64,000 nucleotides of DNA from the NCBI GenBank assembly GCA_025642065.1, contig JAODUP010000046.1, forward strand, positions 313,001 through 377,000. The letters run 5' to 3'. The notes beneath the pieces were generated by a model. It saw only the letters and a program-made list of their open reading frames with translations, made no database searches and was not told the origin of the DNA. A program made the position numbers and the translations under genes. This DNA is from Paralvinella palmiformis. Lineage: Eukaryota; Annelida; Polychaeta; Terebellida; Alvinellidae. Within the stretch, counting starts at the first letter, position 1. Each line of letters begins with the position of its first letter. Shown piece after piece: positions 13,162-26,800 of this stretch.

Positions 13162-13307
13162 ATGGCAGCCAAGTCTTCTAGTGACCGCATGTCACTGAAG
13201 CATAATGATATAGATTTATATAACAAATTTTCAACAAAGTATATAAGCAGAGTCAATGATTTTCTTAGTGATAATTTTGTTGTGGACGACACAATCTATG
13301 TTTACGG
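13162..13307 (+). other. Unassigned open segment with strong start context and donor-like end
   Basis: A reading frame starts at GAACATGGC and encodes MAAKSSSDRMSLKHNDIDLY and onward to IYVYG. It is followed directly by GTATGTG, a good splice-donor match. I do not recognise the protein and found no partner exon before DNAL4. It could be a lone 5' exon, part of a mobile element, or chance. It sits between TELO2 and DNAL4. Confidence 0.2.
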
Positions 13308-13653
13308 TATGTGTCTGAATGGTATCAAAACAACTAGCTGCCAATTTCTGTTGGTCAAGTAGCTGCCATGTTTTGTTAATTTCAAAACAAAAATGTTCTC
13401 TGACAGCTAATGTCGTTATGCATTCTGATGTTCCTGTAAAGGAAATGTAGAATCAAAAAGCTCTGTCGTAGAGCTATAGAATGTTGAAACCGAAAGGAAA
13501 TGTAGAAATGAAAGTTGCATCAATTTAAAAAAAAATTATTCCCCCAAAATAGGATTTATTCATCACTTTAAAGAATAAAAGCAACACAAAAATATATCTT
13601 TACAATATTATGGTGATTTATTCATCACATTAAAGAATATCATTATATAAAGA

Positions 13654-14040
13654 TCATGATTCAATCATCCTGATCAAATATTTAAACAGGGCCATTAACT
13701 TTAGCACATCTCCCAAGAACTCCTTTTGTTGAGATGCAATCAGCAATGGTGGCATGCACTCTACAATATTTCTTGTGTTACTAGCTGAGCACTGCACCAA
13801 TACACAGAAGTGACAGTTGTATGTTGTAGGTTGAATCAACCTATAGATATTTATTGATGACTGGTTGGTGGCCATGTTGTTAAGTCAGGTGTGCCACCCT
13901 TCAACATCATTGTTGGTGTTGAAAACAGCCCAGGCAGCAGTGGGGAAAACACAATTATCGATCCACTGGCTCTTCTAGGCAAGGAGGTGACTGATGGTGG
14001 GTGGTGAAGGTGACACATGTGAATTGGATTCCTTTAAAAA
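13654..14040 (-). pseudogene. MULE-type transposase remnant
   Basis: On the minus strand one frame contains WAVFNTNNDVEGWH, a stop, then LNNMATNQSSINIYRLIQ. The order W..F..TNNDVEGWH..LN followed by .IY.LI matches, from memory, a conserved C-terminal motif of MULE-domain proteins abundant in invertebrate genomes. The rest of the frame (to 13654) is not recognised. There is an in-frame stop and no upstream transposase domain, so this is a relic. It lies between the TELO2 start and the DNAL4 promoter. Confidence 0.5.
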
Positions 14041-14499
14041 CAAGATCATGTTAAAATAATGAATATAATATATCAGTCTTACTTAGGCTGAAGTTGCTTG
14101 CACCCAAGGGCCAAGCAGTTTCACATGTAATATAAGATCTAAATATCATGGAGTTCCTTACTAATTTCAGGATCCAATTCAAATAGGATATATCATATAT
14201 GTGCATTTTTTATAATATATATATAGTTACATCAATCTGATGATCACACACAGTTTCATGAGTATGGCACACACACACACACATAGACTGATAGAGAGAG
14301 AGAATTACTCTATTATCGCCAATCCAGTCACGATTATATTATACGATGAAACTATTACTGTACAAAAACATATATCTAATGATATTTTTGGATATATATA
14401 TATATATATATACCTATCGTATTGCAATATTATGTGCATTACAAGTTGTATATTATATGACTACAGTCTTATGCAATCAACATATAGAATCTAGACTAA

Positions 14500-14640
14500 T
14501 CCCGGGCCAGTGTCAACACAAACCGCCCGGGCATATTCGCAATCTACTCGCTTCGCCCGGGCAATTTCATATAGCCATGGTCAGTTAAAGCGCATGCGCA
14601 ATGTTTACTTGGTTACTGCATCCTCGGGTCTTGTTAGTTT
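14500..14640. promoter_or_regulatory. GC-rich DNAL4 promoter with a palindromic NRF-1-like site
   Basis: A locally GC-rich patch in AT-rich DNA contains three CCCGGGC blocks (near 14501, 14525 and 14557). The perfect palindrome GCGCATGCGC at 14590-14599 matches the core NRF-1 consensus. It lies about 110 bp before the DNAL4 ATG. TELO2 starts on the other strand about 1.9 kb away behind a 5'UTR acceptor, so a shared bidirectional promoter is possible but unproven. Confidence 0.55.
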
Positions 14641-14710
14641 GTTGATGAAAGTTGGCAAAGATTGTTTTCCTTTACACACTTGATCGTTTTGATTAAAACA
14701 GGAAAGCAAA

Positions 14711-17172
14711 ATGGCAGAAGAAGTTGTTGAGAAGAAGACAGAGGAGACAAAACGCGTTATACATACATATCCGTTAATCAGAGTAAGGAAACAAATTGCC
14801 ATGTGATTTTGATATTTAGATATTAATATGTCTCATTACAGTCATTGTCTGTTTTACAACTAATTATTACAAGCAGTTAAGACTGATTCGCTAAGTTTTT
14901 CATTAAAAGAATATTTAAATAGCGTATAAATAAGATTATACAGACGTGTTTACAGTACGAATATCCGTATGATAAATGCAAAAGTAGTAAATCCTTTTCA
15001 ATTCATAGGCCTTTGTCAGTTGGTGTAAAATTATTGTGCACTAAAACATTCAGCAGTGTGATGTAGAATACAGCTAATAGTTTATTAGTATCACTCCAAG
15101 GAAGAAATACCCTGAAGCAGTGAAGCAATTGATTATTTAATGATCCAACTCCCAGTATAAAAGTCAGTGTTGATTCTTTTCAGAGTATAGATATATACTA
15201 TTTTGCTATGAACTAGCTAGACCATTATTGCATCCCAAAATCTTTCTGTTTCCAGTAACATCTTCCAACATTTATGAGAAAGCAGTACGTGTTACTGGTA
15301 TAACTGACTAAATGTTTTAACTGTGGGCAAAGCACCCTAACCATGCACTTAATTAACTGCTTTATTTTCATGTAGATAGTGTGGAATGTGTAGCCAGTTA
15401 TCATTTAATTATAGCAGTAACATACTAAAAACTGTCATTATCAAGATAATAACTGCTGAATATGTGGTAATCCATTACTGAATAAATATGAAAACAGGTC
15501 ATCATATAAGGATGATGTGTATGTTATTCATTAAAGTTATGTTAAAATTAATTCCATGTTGATATTTATTTTATCACATGGTTTGTTATCATGAAACAGG
15601 GATAGTACATGAAAGCATGAACATTTACATCCAGTACAGTCTCTGAACTGCAGTAGGACAATATTTTGTCTAGTGTAATAGGGGTTATTACCTCTTTTTT
15701 TCACAGACCAATTAAGAATTTGATGAAATCTGAAAATCAAATATGAGGATCTGCACACTGAACTGGATTTAATTTATTTACAAAACCGACAGTTGCTTTA
15801 GTACAGATGATAGTGTACTGTACCAGACTGGGGTCAATTCAATTCCAGAATTGGAATTGCTTATTTAATAAAAATGGAATTGATAAATTTGGGATTGAAG
15901 TTTGCTACAAAAGAATTAACTCCACAAATTGATTTACCATTTAAGCTTTTAATTCAGAAATATTTCTTCCATGAAAATCCTACTTGGAATATAAACTATT
16001 CAGAGTAGGTATTTCAGGTACTAAGTAGGTGCTCAGAGTAGGTACTCCAAGTACCTACTCCAACCACTGATTGGAGTAGGTAAAAAATGGAATTGATAAA
16101 TTTGACGTGGAATTGATAAAAATGTACTGCATACTTCCAGGTTCTTGGTTAAATCCCTGTGATACTTGGCTCTGTGGGATATTTTATCTTAAAAAAGTCT
16201 TCAATCTGATCATTCCATTTATTTACCTTGGCTGTATCTCCCAGATTTCATTAGCACCGAGGCTAAACCAATTAGTGATTTACTCTCAACACCCTGAAAA
16301 TTAAGTTGTTCCAACCCCTAGATTAACAACTTTTGTAGTATATTATCTTTCTTAATGATGTGTAGTAGTCTCATTTCTTCTATAGCGTGCAGACAAATGT
16401 GTATGTATATAACATGATTATTTGGCATTTTCTAGCATTCTGACATGAATGAAGAAATGAGAACTGAAGCTATGGAGTTGTGTGTTACAGCATGTGAAAA
16501 GTTTTCAAGCAATAATGAAGTAAGTTGGCCTTTTCTATGTATTTTTATGATGTAAAGTAACATACAAAGGTGTGTGTTTCACTTCAACCAGTTTTTGATG
16601 TCAGACTATAACATTTGCTCAAAGTAACGTTAGTCCTGGATCAGAATTAATGGGTATAACGTTTAGGATTTCAAAGATCAAATTCTGGTGGACAGGAATT
16701 TTTCACCTCGCCTAAATGCCGTCAGAGAATGTGCAGAAAATATCACGTCCTGTGGATATTTTGCCCACTGTCAAATGTTTCCTAACCTAATTTTAAGTGA
16801 CACAAAATATTACAAAAACTTAATTATATTTGATTTTTCTCTGATTATTCTATCCAGTTTTTTTAATATTTTGCATTACTTAAAATTAGGTTATGAAACA
16901 TGTTTTTGGTATGTTTTATGTAAATATGCGGTGTATTAGCTAGATCACTGAAAGACCAATCATCATCATAACATGGTTCCTCACGTTTTATCAACATTTA
17001 TTTGCAGAATGCTGCAAAAATGATAAAAGAAACAATGGATAAGAAGTTCGGAGCATCGTGGCATGCTGTTGTAGGTGAAGGCTTTGGATTTGAAATTACA
17101 CACGAAGTAAAAAACATACTTTATATGTTCTTTGGCGGTACATATGGTATTGTTGTTTGGAAGTGTTCCTAG
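14711..17172 (+). CDS. DNAL4: Axonemal dynein light chain 4
   Basis: DNAL4 is an LC8-family light chain associated with axonemal dynein arms of motile cilia. Three coding exons join in phase 0: 14711-14782, 16436-16519 and 17008-17172. They give 106 aa; human DNAL4 has 105. Diagnostic stretches are HSDMNEEM, MELCVTACEKFSSNNE, AAKMIKETMDKKFGASWH, VGEGFGFEITHEVKN and the terminal WKCS. The ATG follows the context AAAATGG. Donors are GTAAGG and GTAAGT; acceptors are TTCTAG and TTGCAG. A polyadenylation signal AATAAA lies at 17695-17700. The gene converges on PSMD10, whose stop codon is about 670 bp downstream on the other strand. It is complete with no odd residues. Confidence 0.98.
16036..16060. 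repeat. Perfect hairpin inside a GAGTAGGTA-rich patch
   Basis: Arms GAGTAGGTACT and AGTACCTACTC are separated by CCA. The surrounding 15998-16081 bases carry further GAGTAGGTA copies, in DNAL4 intron 1. Confidence 0.85.
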
Positions 17173-17342
17173 GAAAAATAACATCACAGTTTAGTCTCAC
17201 TGTAACCTGTTGTAAAGTATTGTTAATTTGTTGCCCATCTATTTCTTACTCAAAGAATACTTCATTGATTTACCATCTTCACCAGTGAACTACACATCAA
17301 ACTACACATTCTCAAACTGTATGATTAAAATCATTCCATTGG

Positions 17343-17376
<34 letters not shown>

Positions 17377-17694
17377 ATTTATTTCTATCATTTGTTTTGA
17401 AATTTGTTGAACACTTCAGCGTTTATATGGTGATGTTGTCTCGGGACAAAATCATTTATTGAACTTCGAGAAGTTGTTCATATTCCCTGTCATGTTAATA
17501 TTTATTTGTGTCATTTTTATTAATATATTAAGTGTGTTTAATCCCGGCATTTGTGTATGAAATAGATAAGAGCAGCACAAACGTTACAAACTCTCAGTTA
17601 TTTGTAAATACTTGTTTGGTGAGCTGCTCATTTTGTGTGTCGAGATGTCACTGTTTCTATGGATACCTACGTACACATCAATTATGTATAAAAT

Positions 17695-17700
17695 AATAAA
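17695..17700 (+). terminator. DNAL4 polyadenylation signal AATAAA
   Basis: A canonical AATAAA lies 523 bp after the DNAL4 stop and about 145 bp before the end of the convergent PSMD10 coding sequence. Confidence 0.5.
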
Positions 17701-17845
17701 TGTAATATAGATTTGATCTTTTAATTATACCTAAGAAAACATATTGGTTGTTGTTATTATTTTAAGTTACTTTAAGCATTTTTAAATAGACCAAAAATCA
17801 GAATACTGATTTATTTACACAAGTCTTCTACAAAGCACAAATTGG

Positions 17846-20800
17846 TTATTGAGTTGGTATGTTGTTAACCATCATTAGTCTTTCTAGTTGCCTTTTCAAA
17901 CTCAATGGAGCGAGGTGTAAGGGAGTCTTTTCATTCTGGAAAAGATTTTACAAATAATATAATTTAATCTTTCTTCCGTAAAAAATGTTTAAAACACACT
18001 AGTTCCATTCTCAAGGGATTAAGAGTGATATCCATTATTAAAAATGTCAGTTAATTCTATAAGGGTGTTAATTACTTTATTCTTGACTGTGGTACTAGCC
18101 CCATTCTCTACGAGCAACTTTGAAGTATCGTACTCTTCATCTTCACATGCTAGATGTCTGAAACAAAGAAGATAAAATAGTCCAATTTGTAGTTGCGATG
18201 GTCAACACCAATAGCAGTTTAGATAGTTTAAAAAGAACTTCAATGCTGATGTCGTGTTAGGCAAGTGATATTTTAAACGACACAAATCCTGTACAGGGAT
18301 TTTCAGGGTAGAAATGAGTAATGCTTCAGCGATCCAGGACGAAGAGAAATTAGGAAGAACCGACAGATTCATGGAGTAATTGTTTACTCTAACCTACAAA
18401 GGTTCGAGGCATGTCGATAATATAATTATATAATGGTCCAGCATAATTTTTGTCTTTGTTTCAATAAGTTACAACAAATGTGTATATCACAGAAATCTGT
18501 AGTATACTCGGAAAGAAAGTTTAAATTTGTAAATCACATACGTTAACACAAAATATCTGATAATATTAATAAGGCAGAAACTGTTGCTCAATTAACTGGT
18601 GACCAATGAACATTTGGGAAAACCAAGACAATCTGAAATGTGTATTTTCGAATGAGTAGCTGAAAGCCTAATGTGTCCTAACAAAAACTACTTACAATGG
18701 AGTGTTTCCTTCCAAGTCCTGAATGTAGGGATCAGCATTATATGAGAGTAAGAGTTTAGCCAATTTAACATGTCCTTTACAGGCAGCTCTGTGGAGTGGT
18801 GTACTCCCCATCCAGTCACTGATATTTGGATCAGCTCCATTATCTAACAATACCTCGGCTAGCTAAGGAATAGACAAGTGGATTCAATTTGTTTATTTCA
18901 ACATTCATAATACATAATTTTAATGAAAGCAAACACCTATAGAATGTTGAAAAGGAGGATGCTTGAAGCATTGCTTATATAATCCATCCCCCTTAATATA
19001 ACATTAAAAACGACAAAATGACAAATTTATAAATAAAAAGATGTGGATAAAAAATTTACATTAATAGTGATAATTCTCTATGCAAATCATTGGCTGTAGC
19101 CAGTAAATAAATTCTTCCATAATTAATAAAAAATAATACAAGAAAAGCAACACTTGAGACATAAGACTGCACTTACAGTAGAAATTTCAGTAAATATAGA
19201 ATGTATGTTTGTCATCATAAGATCCCATTTATAATAATGGATGACCTGATTTAGCATTGATCGTATCTGGGTCACATTTAAATTTGGATAATAAGAAGCT
19301 TAGTTTTATTAAGATTACATCTGCCTAGTGTTAGAAACATGCTTCTTATAGTTATGTAGGTGGACATAGGTTGACGGCAGATATTATAAATGTGTCGTCT
19401 CTTGAAAATTTTAAATAATAATTATCTTTGAAATCTCTTATAGGGTTTTTACGGATATATTATTTGGGGTATTATTATATTATATATTATTTGTACTGCA
19501 CCTTTTAATGGCTCCTGCTAGTAAGGGTGCTTTATTAAATATACATACATTTGTTTGGCTAGTTTCAAATGGAGGCAAAAATTTAAATATTAAGGTTTGT
19601 TAGTTTCATATTCTAGGTTTTAAATGGTGGTAGAACTAAATCTTCTGAGTAAAGAAAATAAAATGTTAAAAGGAAATAAATTCGATCTTCTATCCAAAAA
19701 GGTGGCTGAATGATAGCCCAATATTCAACCATTGACAAAGCAGCTGAATTACTGAACTGTTTTCGGGAATAGATGCGCTCATTTTGTTGTTGTTATTAGA
19801 AGCAGATGATGTTAAAGAACTCGTCATTATAATGATACCAGATAACAAGAGAGAATGGAGATTCATTCGTGCCACAGTAAGGGTGATGTAGTGCCCAAAG
19901 TACCACCAGAGGGCTATGTTTAATGGATATAAATAGACTCATGGTTTTCAGTTTCAATCTGTTGTTTAACCCAATGTGATGATTATTGATTTATATAGTC
20001 CAATAGATTGGCGAAGTCATAATGCAGCTTTGTTAAAACAGAGTTTTCTCTAACAACGATCTACCATTCCTATATTTCAGCAATATTACACTCTATATGG
20101 GAATCTGCCTTATCTTTAAAAACCTGAAATTCTGGTTCCATTTCAAGGTGCAGTGCTTATGAAAGAACAACAATTTTAAAAATAAATACACCAGGTCAGA
20201 GAAGTTGTTGAGTGGCATTTTGGAGATATGGTGTCTTTGAGGGAATTTCTAGACTTAAAACTGTACATGCGATATGTTGATATTTTTTATGGAACTTCCT
20301 ATCACAGATGGTTATCTAAAGTTTTGTCTATAAAATAAGCACGTTAAAATCTTCTGTATTGAAATGAAAGGTAATTAAAATATATTTGGCTTCGACTAAA
20401 ATACACACAAAGGTACTCTTGGTCAACCAGACCATTACAATTGAAAGCGAATAACTAAATGTTATATCTAGTTTATTTAATAAAAATACATATTTTATAT
20501 CAATAGAATTTTTTTTTTAAATTAATCACTTCAAGCAATATGACATTATGTTGCAGGACTTCCTCCATGACTATCCTGAATGCCAGTTTATCTTTCTGTG
20601 GCTGCAACTTTTCATACTCGAGCTGAAATTCTTGCTGCTTAAAATCTAAATTTTGCTCCTTCCTGGCAGCTATTCTGCCTTTTTCTAAATAGACCATAAC
20701 TGAATCTTCAACGAATCCTTTTAGGTTCTGCACACATTCTGTAGGTCTATCTGAAAATAATGGGTAAATCATTAACGCAAACCATATATGATAATATACA

Positions 20801-23800
20801 TGCACAGCTGGTACAGTCTTCACCTAAAAGTTGCGGTGTATTGAATTGTAACTGTTAAACACCTTGCACTAAAGGAAAACTTTTTGGTCTTACCTGTTAT
20901 GTTAGAAGGCTGCTGGATGCCAACTACTTGTCATCAGATTTCATTTTTATTTGGCTGACTTGTCCTGGCAATATTAATACTGATTGGATCCCTACCCACT
21001 TCTAGCAGTTGTGGTTTTTCAGAAAATTCTTCATCCATTCCAGATCTAACATGTATCAGAAAAACAAATTTCCATTTTATATGAAAAGACAGCGGACACA
21101 ATTATAAATGTTCATTATTACTGGAACTAATACTCAACTGTTTCTAAAGAATTTAAATTGGCTGCAATGGTTTTTCAGAAATTTTTATCAGTGAACCTAA
21201 CTGGAAGCTTTTCATTCAATAGCAAGATAATGCGAGTTGCACTGAATCTCTAAACATTTTTATTTGAGAGTAACATGGAAATTTATCATTTATTTTTTAT
21301 TTAGATAAATTACACGATGCAATCGGTGGTTCTTCTGTTCACCTACTGAACCTAGTTAAGCTTCATTTTAAATTACTTGACTGGACCCTAAGATTAAGAC
21401 ACATTTATTTCACTAGTCCATCCTACTATACATACAGTTACATTATTTAAAAGTTATTATTTACCCATGAATAAAGAATAATTAACACCAATTATGCACA
21501 ATAACACATCATTTTGATCATATTAAATATATGAGGAATAGCACAAAGGAGTCTCAGTGTGTCTGCTAGCAATTAATTAAAAAAAACCTACAAATCCAAA
21601 TCTTAAGACTAAACAAGACATTCATTTTAGACTAGTACCATATATACTTTTTATACTCCGAAATCGAGTGTGTCTTATATGTGGGTAACACTAAAAGGCA
21701 AGGTAAGATTTAGCATAATTTAGGGGGAAATACAATAATATTGTTTTTCAGCCTTAATAATGAATACATGAAGAATAAACAAATTAATTAGGTGTATATT
21801 CTCTATTGTCTTTCAAAGCCAAACTTAATCTTGATAACCGCCACGAGTATTTAATCCGATGCTCTAATTTGTGATGTGATCACAAAGACAAAAATATATG
21901 AGCGTGTGTAATTGAATGGAATGGTAAATGAGGCCAACAAAGAATGACCATAGAAGCCACCTCAAGGGAAAATTATTACAGCAAACAATGTGTTAATTAC
22001 TTCCAAAGTTGGCTCATGGGAACTACTAATAAACTAATTCAAACAGCATTACGGAAACGAATGTACAGCAGCAGACAACCTGAAGCGGCCATCATTACCT
22101 ATCGTCACACAGTTGGTTGAAAACGGCCTAGGATTAAATCGACCCTGCCATTATTACCAAATCATTCAAGAAGTGTCTTATCAGCAATGATTTAGATGGC
22201 ATGGAAGATGATGTATTGTGGGTTGAACAGTATGACAAATCTGACACAGACTTCTAGGAAGAAGGCAACAACATGTATGATGATACACGAACAGATACAA
22301 CAGATGTTCAGTGAAGAAAGTGATGATGAATTTTTAGGTTTTGAATCAATATTGCTGCTTTTAGTGCATCTTATATCTGGGTTCAACTCCAGGGGGGGTT
22401 ATTGATCCAAAAAACATGTGCATCTTATACATGAGTATATACGGTAAGTCGAAAACAAACTTTAATTATTAGTGCAATTTATTGGCAACCAAAAGCCATT
22501 AACCCCACCAGTGAAATAATATTGGAGTGACCCCATCCATATTGTACTCAGCATGACCTCACCTCATCTTAAAAACCAGAAACAGGGGATTTAGGTCAAT
22601 TATCTGGAAAAACATTTGCCAATCTAAAACACCAATAAATATTTATGGCTCCTGAAAAAAACTTACATGAATAGAAAGCCTATGTCTTCACCTCTCAGCT
22701 GATTCAATTTAAAAGAGATGATAAGCTAGTCAGTGCACTGATCTAATCCAGGATTAGGTACATATTTAGGTGTAGCTCAAGATCTTCACATTGAAAATGA
22801 TGCGCGAATGAATAGTGAACAAGAACGCACAGACAAATCTGGATGTTTCCGGAGAAATCTCTGTCGTCATCTGTAAATAGGCCACATCCGGTTGGTGTCA
22901 AACTCTCTTATTTTGATTAATTTTATGTTGTACCACTATATTTATTTCCATTATCAAATTCGATTAGAAAGAATGTATACTTCATATCTGTCCTTTGACG
23001 CAGCATAGTGAAGTGGGCACTGTCCCGTTGAATTAACTGCATTAACTTGAGCACCTCTTGCCATCAGATTTCTGACAATTTGTTGACGACCAGCAGATGT
23101 AGCGATCATCAGTGGTGTCCAGTTAGACTAAATGAATGAAAATAATCTCCGTTGAGATAAAAGAAAATCATACACTCATTAAAAGAAGCAATAAATGTTT
23201 ATTCAAGTTTCGATCCCCGAAATGGAAGTTTTGGACAATATGTCAACACTCATTTTGTTAAAGAGCAGAAAGCACTTTTTTTAATCCTGAAATCGTTTGG
23301 CGGCAGCTACCACACAGAAAATAATTTATACGAATATCTTTGATAAGCAGAGATGGGGATATAATTTACAAGCTCTTCTTCTGACATATCCTTTACGTAT
23401 TCTACGTTCTGTTATTCGTGTTCAAATATATGAATAACCTATGATTAATAATCACTTAATCAAAAATGTAAAACCGTTTACTAATTATAGTAGCAATATA
23501 AATTAACCATATATTAAGACAAATATTTAAATACATGCATTCTACTGTTATGTAATAATTTGTTCTACTATTTGCCTATATAACCATAATATGGTTACAG
23601 GTACATGGGAAACAGAAAGAAATTAAATAGTATTTTTGATTATTTAAACTGCAGTAATCACAATGTTCATTTTAATATAAAAATTCATGCACCACGTAAT
23701 GAAATAAATTATCAGAATTATCATAGTTGATATTAGCTGAGACAGTTACTTAAGAAAGTGTTAAGTCTCTCTACGGCTGAACAAGAGCTGAAGATGGGTC

Positions 23801-26800
23801 TAAAACAGCTACTTTTAGCTGGGCTATATATAAATTGTATAATTCGAGATTATTATGCTTCAAGTTCAACAACCTAGATGAACAAAAGAAATCTGACCTC
23901 ATCCCTAACATCACAGTCGACATCAGCTTGGCTTAGGAGGTACTCCACAATATCTGTATGACCAGCAGAACATGACCAATGTATTGGTTGTCTTCCACTC
24001 TGAAAAATAAAACACCACTGTCACATCAGTAAGTCCCCAAACAGATTATGCTAAATACAGATCACAAACGTATGGACTGATGAACCAACCATGACTCACA
24101 ATCATATTATTTATTAGCAGATTGTTCATTTGTATAATCATACAATTCACGCGTTATTGGCTGGAAATATCAGACAGGTGGATGTGACACTGCATGATGG
24201 TATTCGAATGCGTGTCTGATGTATAATATATGAGGCTTGGAAGCTTCAAATAGTTATCTGAAAGGATGTCTCTACGGGTTTGCTGCTACAACCAGTGACT
24301 GATTGATGATTGGTGTTTTACGGCCACTTTTGTGCCCAAGGCGGGCTAAATGGGCCGAGCGACCTCCAAAGGTAATGAAGCGAAGTCAAAGATGAAACAA
24401 CCTTCAGATATGCCCACGCCGAGATTCGAACACGGGTGGTGGTGATGTGTGGTCCAACACGCTACCGTTGGATGCAACAATCAATGAAGAAAGGGGGAAA
24501 CAACTAAAAAAAATTTACATTTCACACTGACATTTACGTAATGTTCCTTCTCTGGTTCTGGTTGAGTACGGGTTGAAACACTTCACGAGTAGAACTTTTT
24601 TCCGGGGTGGTTGTGCGCATGCAGCTTACTTAGTCCAGGATGTTGACTATCTGACCTCTGTCTTTATCAAGGTCAGAAATTATTGAGTTTGGGATTTTGT
24701 TCCACACAGGTATTGTTTGTGGAAAGAATGAGTTCTTAAAGGCCAGAGTTCGTGCTGCATACAGTTTAAACTTATCATTATTAACTGACCTCGTCCTTGT
24801 GCTACCTCGTGTGATGTACTCCTCTAGTGGTATCGCCACCCTGCCGCCAACTATCTTGTTCATTAGATTGAGTCGTGCTTTCTCCCGTCTGGATTCCAGT
24901 GATTCCCAGCTTAGTTTATTGATCATATCAGTCACACTAGCAGTACGTTTGTAGTTGTTTGAAACAAATCTAGCACCCTTCCGTTGGACCGTTTCAACTA
25001 ACTGGGTGTCTTTGGCTAAGTGTGGATCCCATACCACTGCGCCCCGTGATCTGATCAGTGAAAAGTATGCTAGTTCCTGTGGTTGACTAGGACATCTACT
25101 TAAGTTGCGTCGTAAAAAAACGATCATTCGGTTTGCCTTAGCTAAGGACGTTTGATACTGTGATTCCCAGGTATTGAGTATCCTGGACTTGCTTTAAAAT
25201 GGATCCACATAGACTATAGAAGTGTTGAGGTGGGTTCTTGTTGTTAGCTACTATCATGATAAAGCATTTCTGTGGGTTATATTTCATACCCCAGGTGTCA
25301 GCCCATTGGGAGAGGGCTGCAAGATCTTGATCCAATAAGTATTGGTCCCTCGAGTCCATGATGGGTCTGTAAATAAGGCAATCATCGGCAAAGAGCTGTA
25401 CCTGAGATTTGACGACAGATGGTAGGTCGTTTATGAAGAGTAAAAATAGCAGTGGACCTAGAACGGTCCCCTGGGGAACGCCAGACGCCACGTATATGTT
25501 GTCTGAATGCTCACCATTGACTACGACTCTCTGGTGGCGTGATGTGAGGAAGTTACTGATCCAGCTATGTAGGTCCTCATTAACCCCATAATGGGAGATT
25601 TTATGGAGTAGTTTGTCATGTGGGACAGTGTCGAAGGCTTTGCTTAGGTCTAAAATGGCGACATCGACTGTGACCTTCTTATCAATATATGACATAAGGT
25701 CATGACGAGTGATTATTAGCTGTGATTCACATGAGTGACGTTTTCTAAATCCATGCTGCATGGGTGTTAAGATGTATTTATCCAAATGAGCATGTATATG
25801 GGAACATACTTTATGCTCTAGGAGTTTGCAACAAACACATGTGAGCGAGACAGGTCTATAATTCACTGCCTTGTGGCGATCCCCCTTCTTGAAGATAGGC
25901 GTCACGTTTGCATTGCGCCAGTCCTCCGGTAGAGTGTTGGTTTCAATCGATTGTTGGAATAGTTATGGTAAGTACTGGTGCTAGCTGATTGGCCAGTTCT
26001 TTAAGTACTCTGTTGGGCAGTCCGTCCGAGCCAGAGGCTTTGTTTACCTTGAGCTGTGTGAGTAGTTTGTGCGTGCCATGCACATCAATGGACAGCCGTG
26101 GTATATCCGGATATTGGTCACCTTCCAGGGCAGGGATATTGGTGGTATTATCCCCTTTGGTAAACACTGACTAAACTGTTCATTTAATATGCGTGCCTTA
26201 GCCTGGCTGGAGTGTGCTTTTGTCGAGGATGGGTGCTACGCCTACTGAATCTTGTCGTTTAGCCTTGACGTACTTCCAGAACGGTTTGTTGTCATTTGAG
26301 GACAATCCTTTCAGTAGGATGTCGTTCATATGCGTCCATTTAGCTTTCTGTAGAGCCTTCTGTGTTTCTCGTTTACTGATAAACATGTCCTTGGAATTAT
26401 GTAGGGAGACGCGTACCCAGATGAGCTCATTATCGCTGTCCAGATTCACTACTGATGATGGATGGCAGTCTTTTATGACTACAAATACTCCACCTCCCCC
26501 ATGTTGTTGGTCTTTTCTGTACATGATATACCCCTCTGAAAAGACTTCAGCATCTAAAGTATCTTTCCCTAACTTCGACTCCGTCCTGATAATTACATCA
26601 GGATCAATGTAATTTGTTACAGCTTGTAATTCTGATGCCTTCCCCGTATGCTATTGCAGTTTACCACAAGTGCATGCCAATTATTCCTCTTTGGGGGAAT
26701 ACCATAGTTCCTAGACCCTGTGGTCTTGGTGCGTCAAGGGGTGTTTGGGCTACTATGTGCTTGAGGTTGGAATATTGCTGTCAGTGAGGTAATGGATGAT

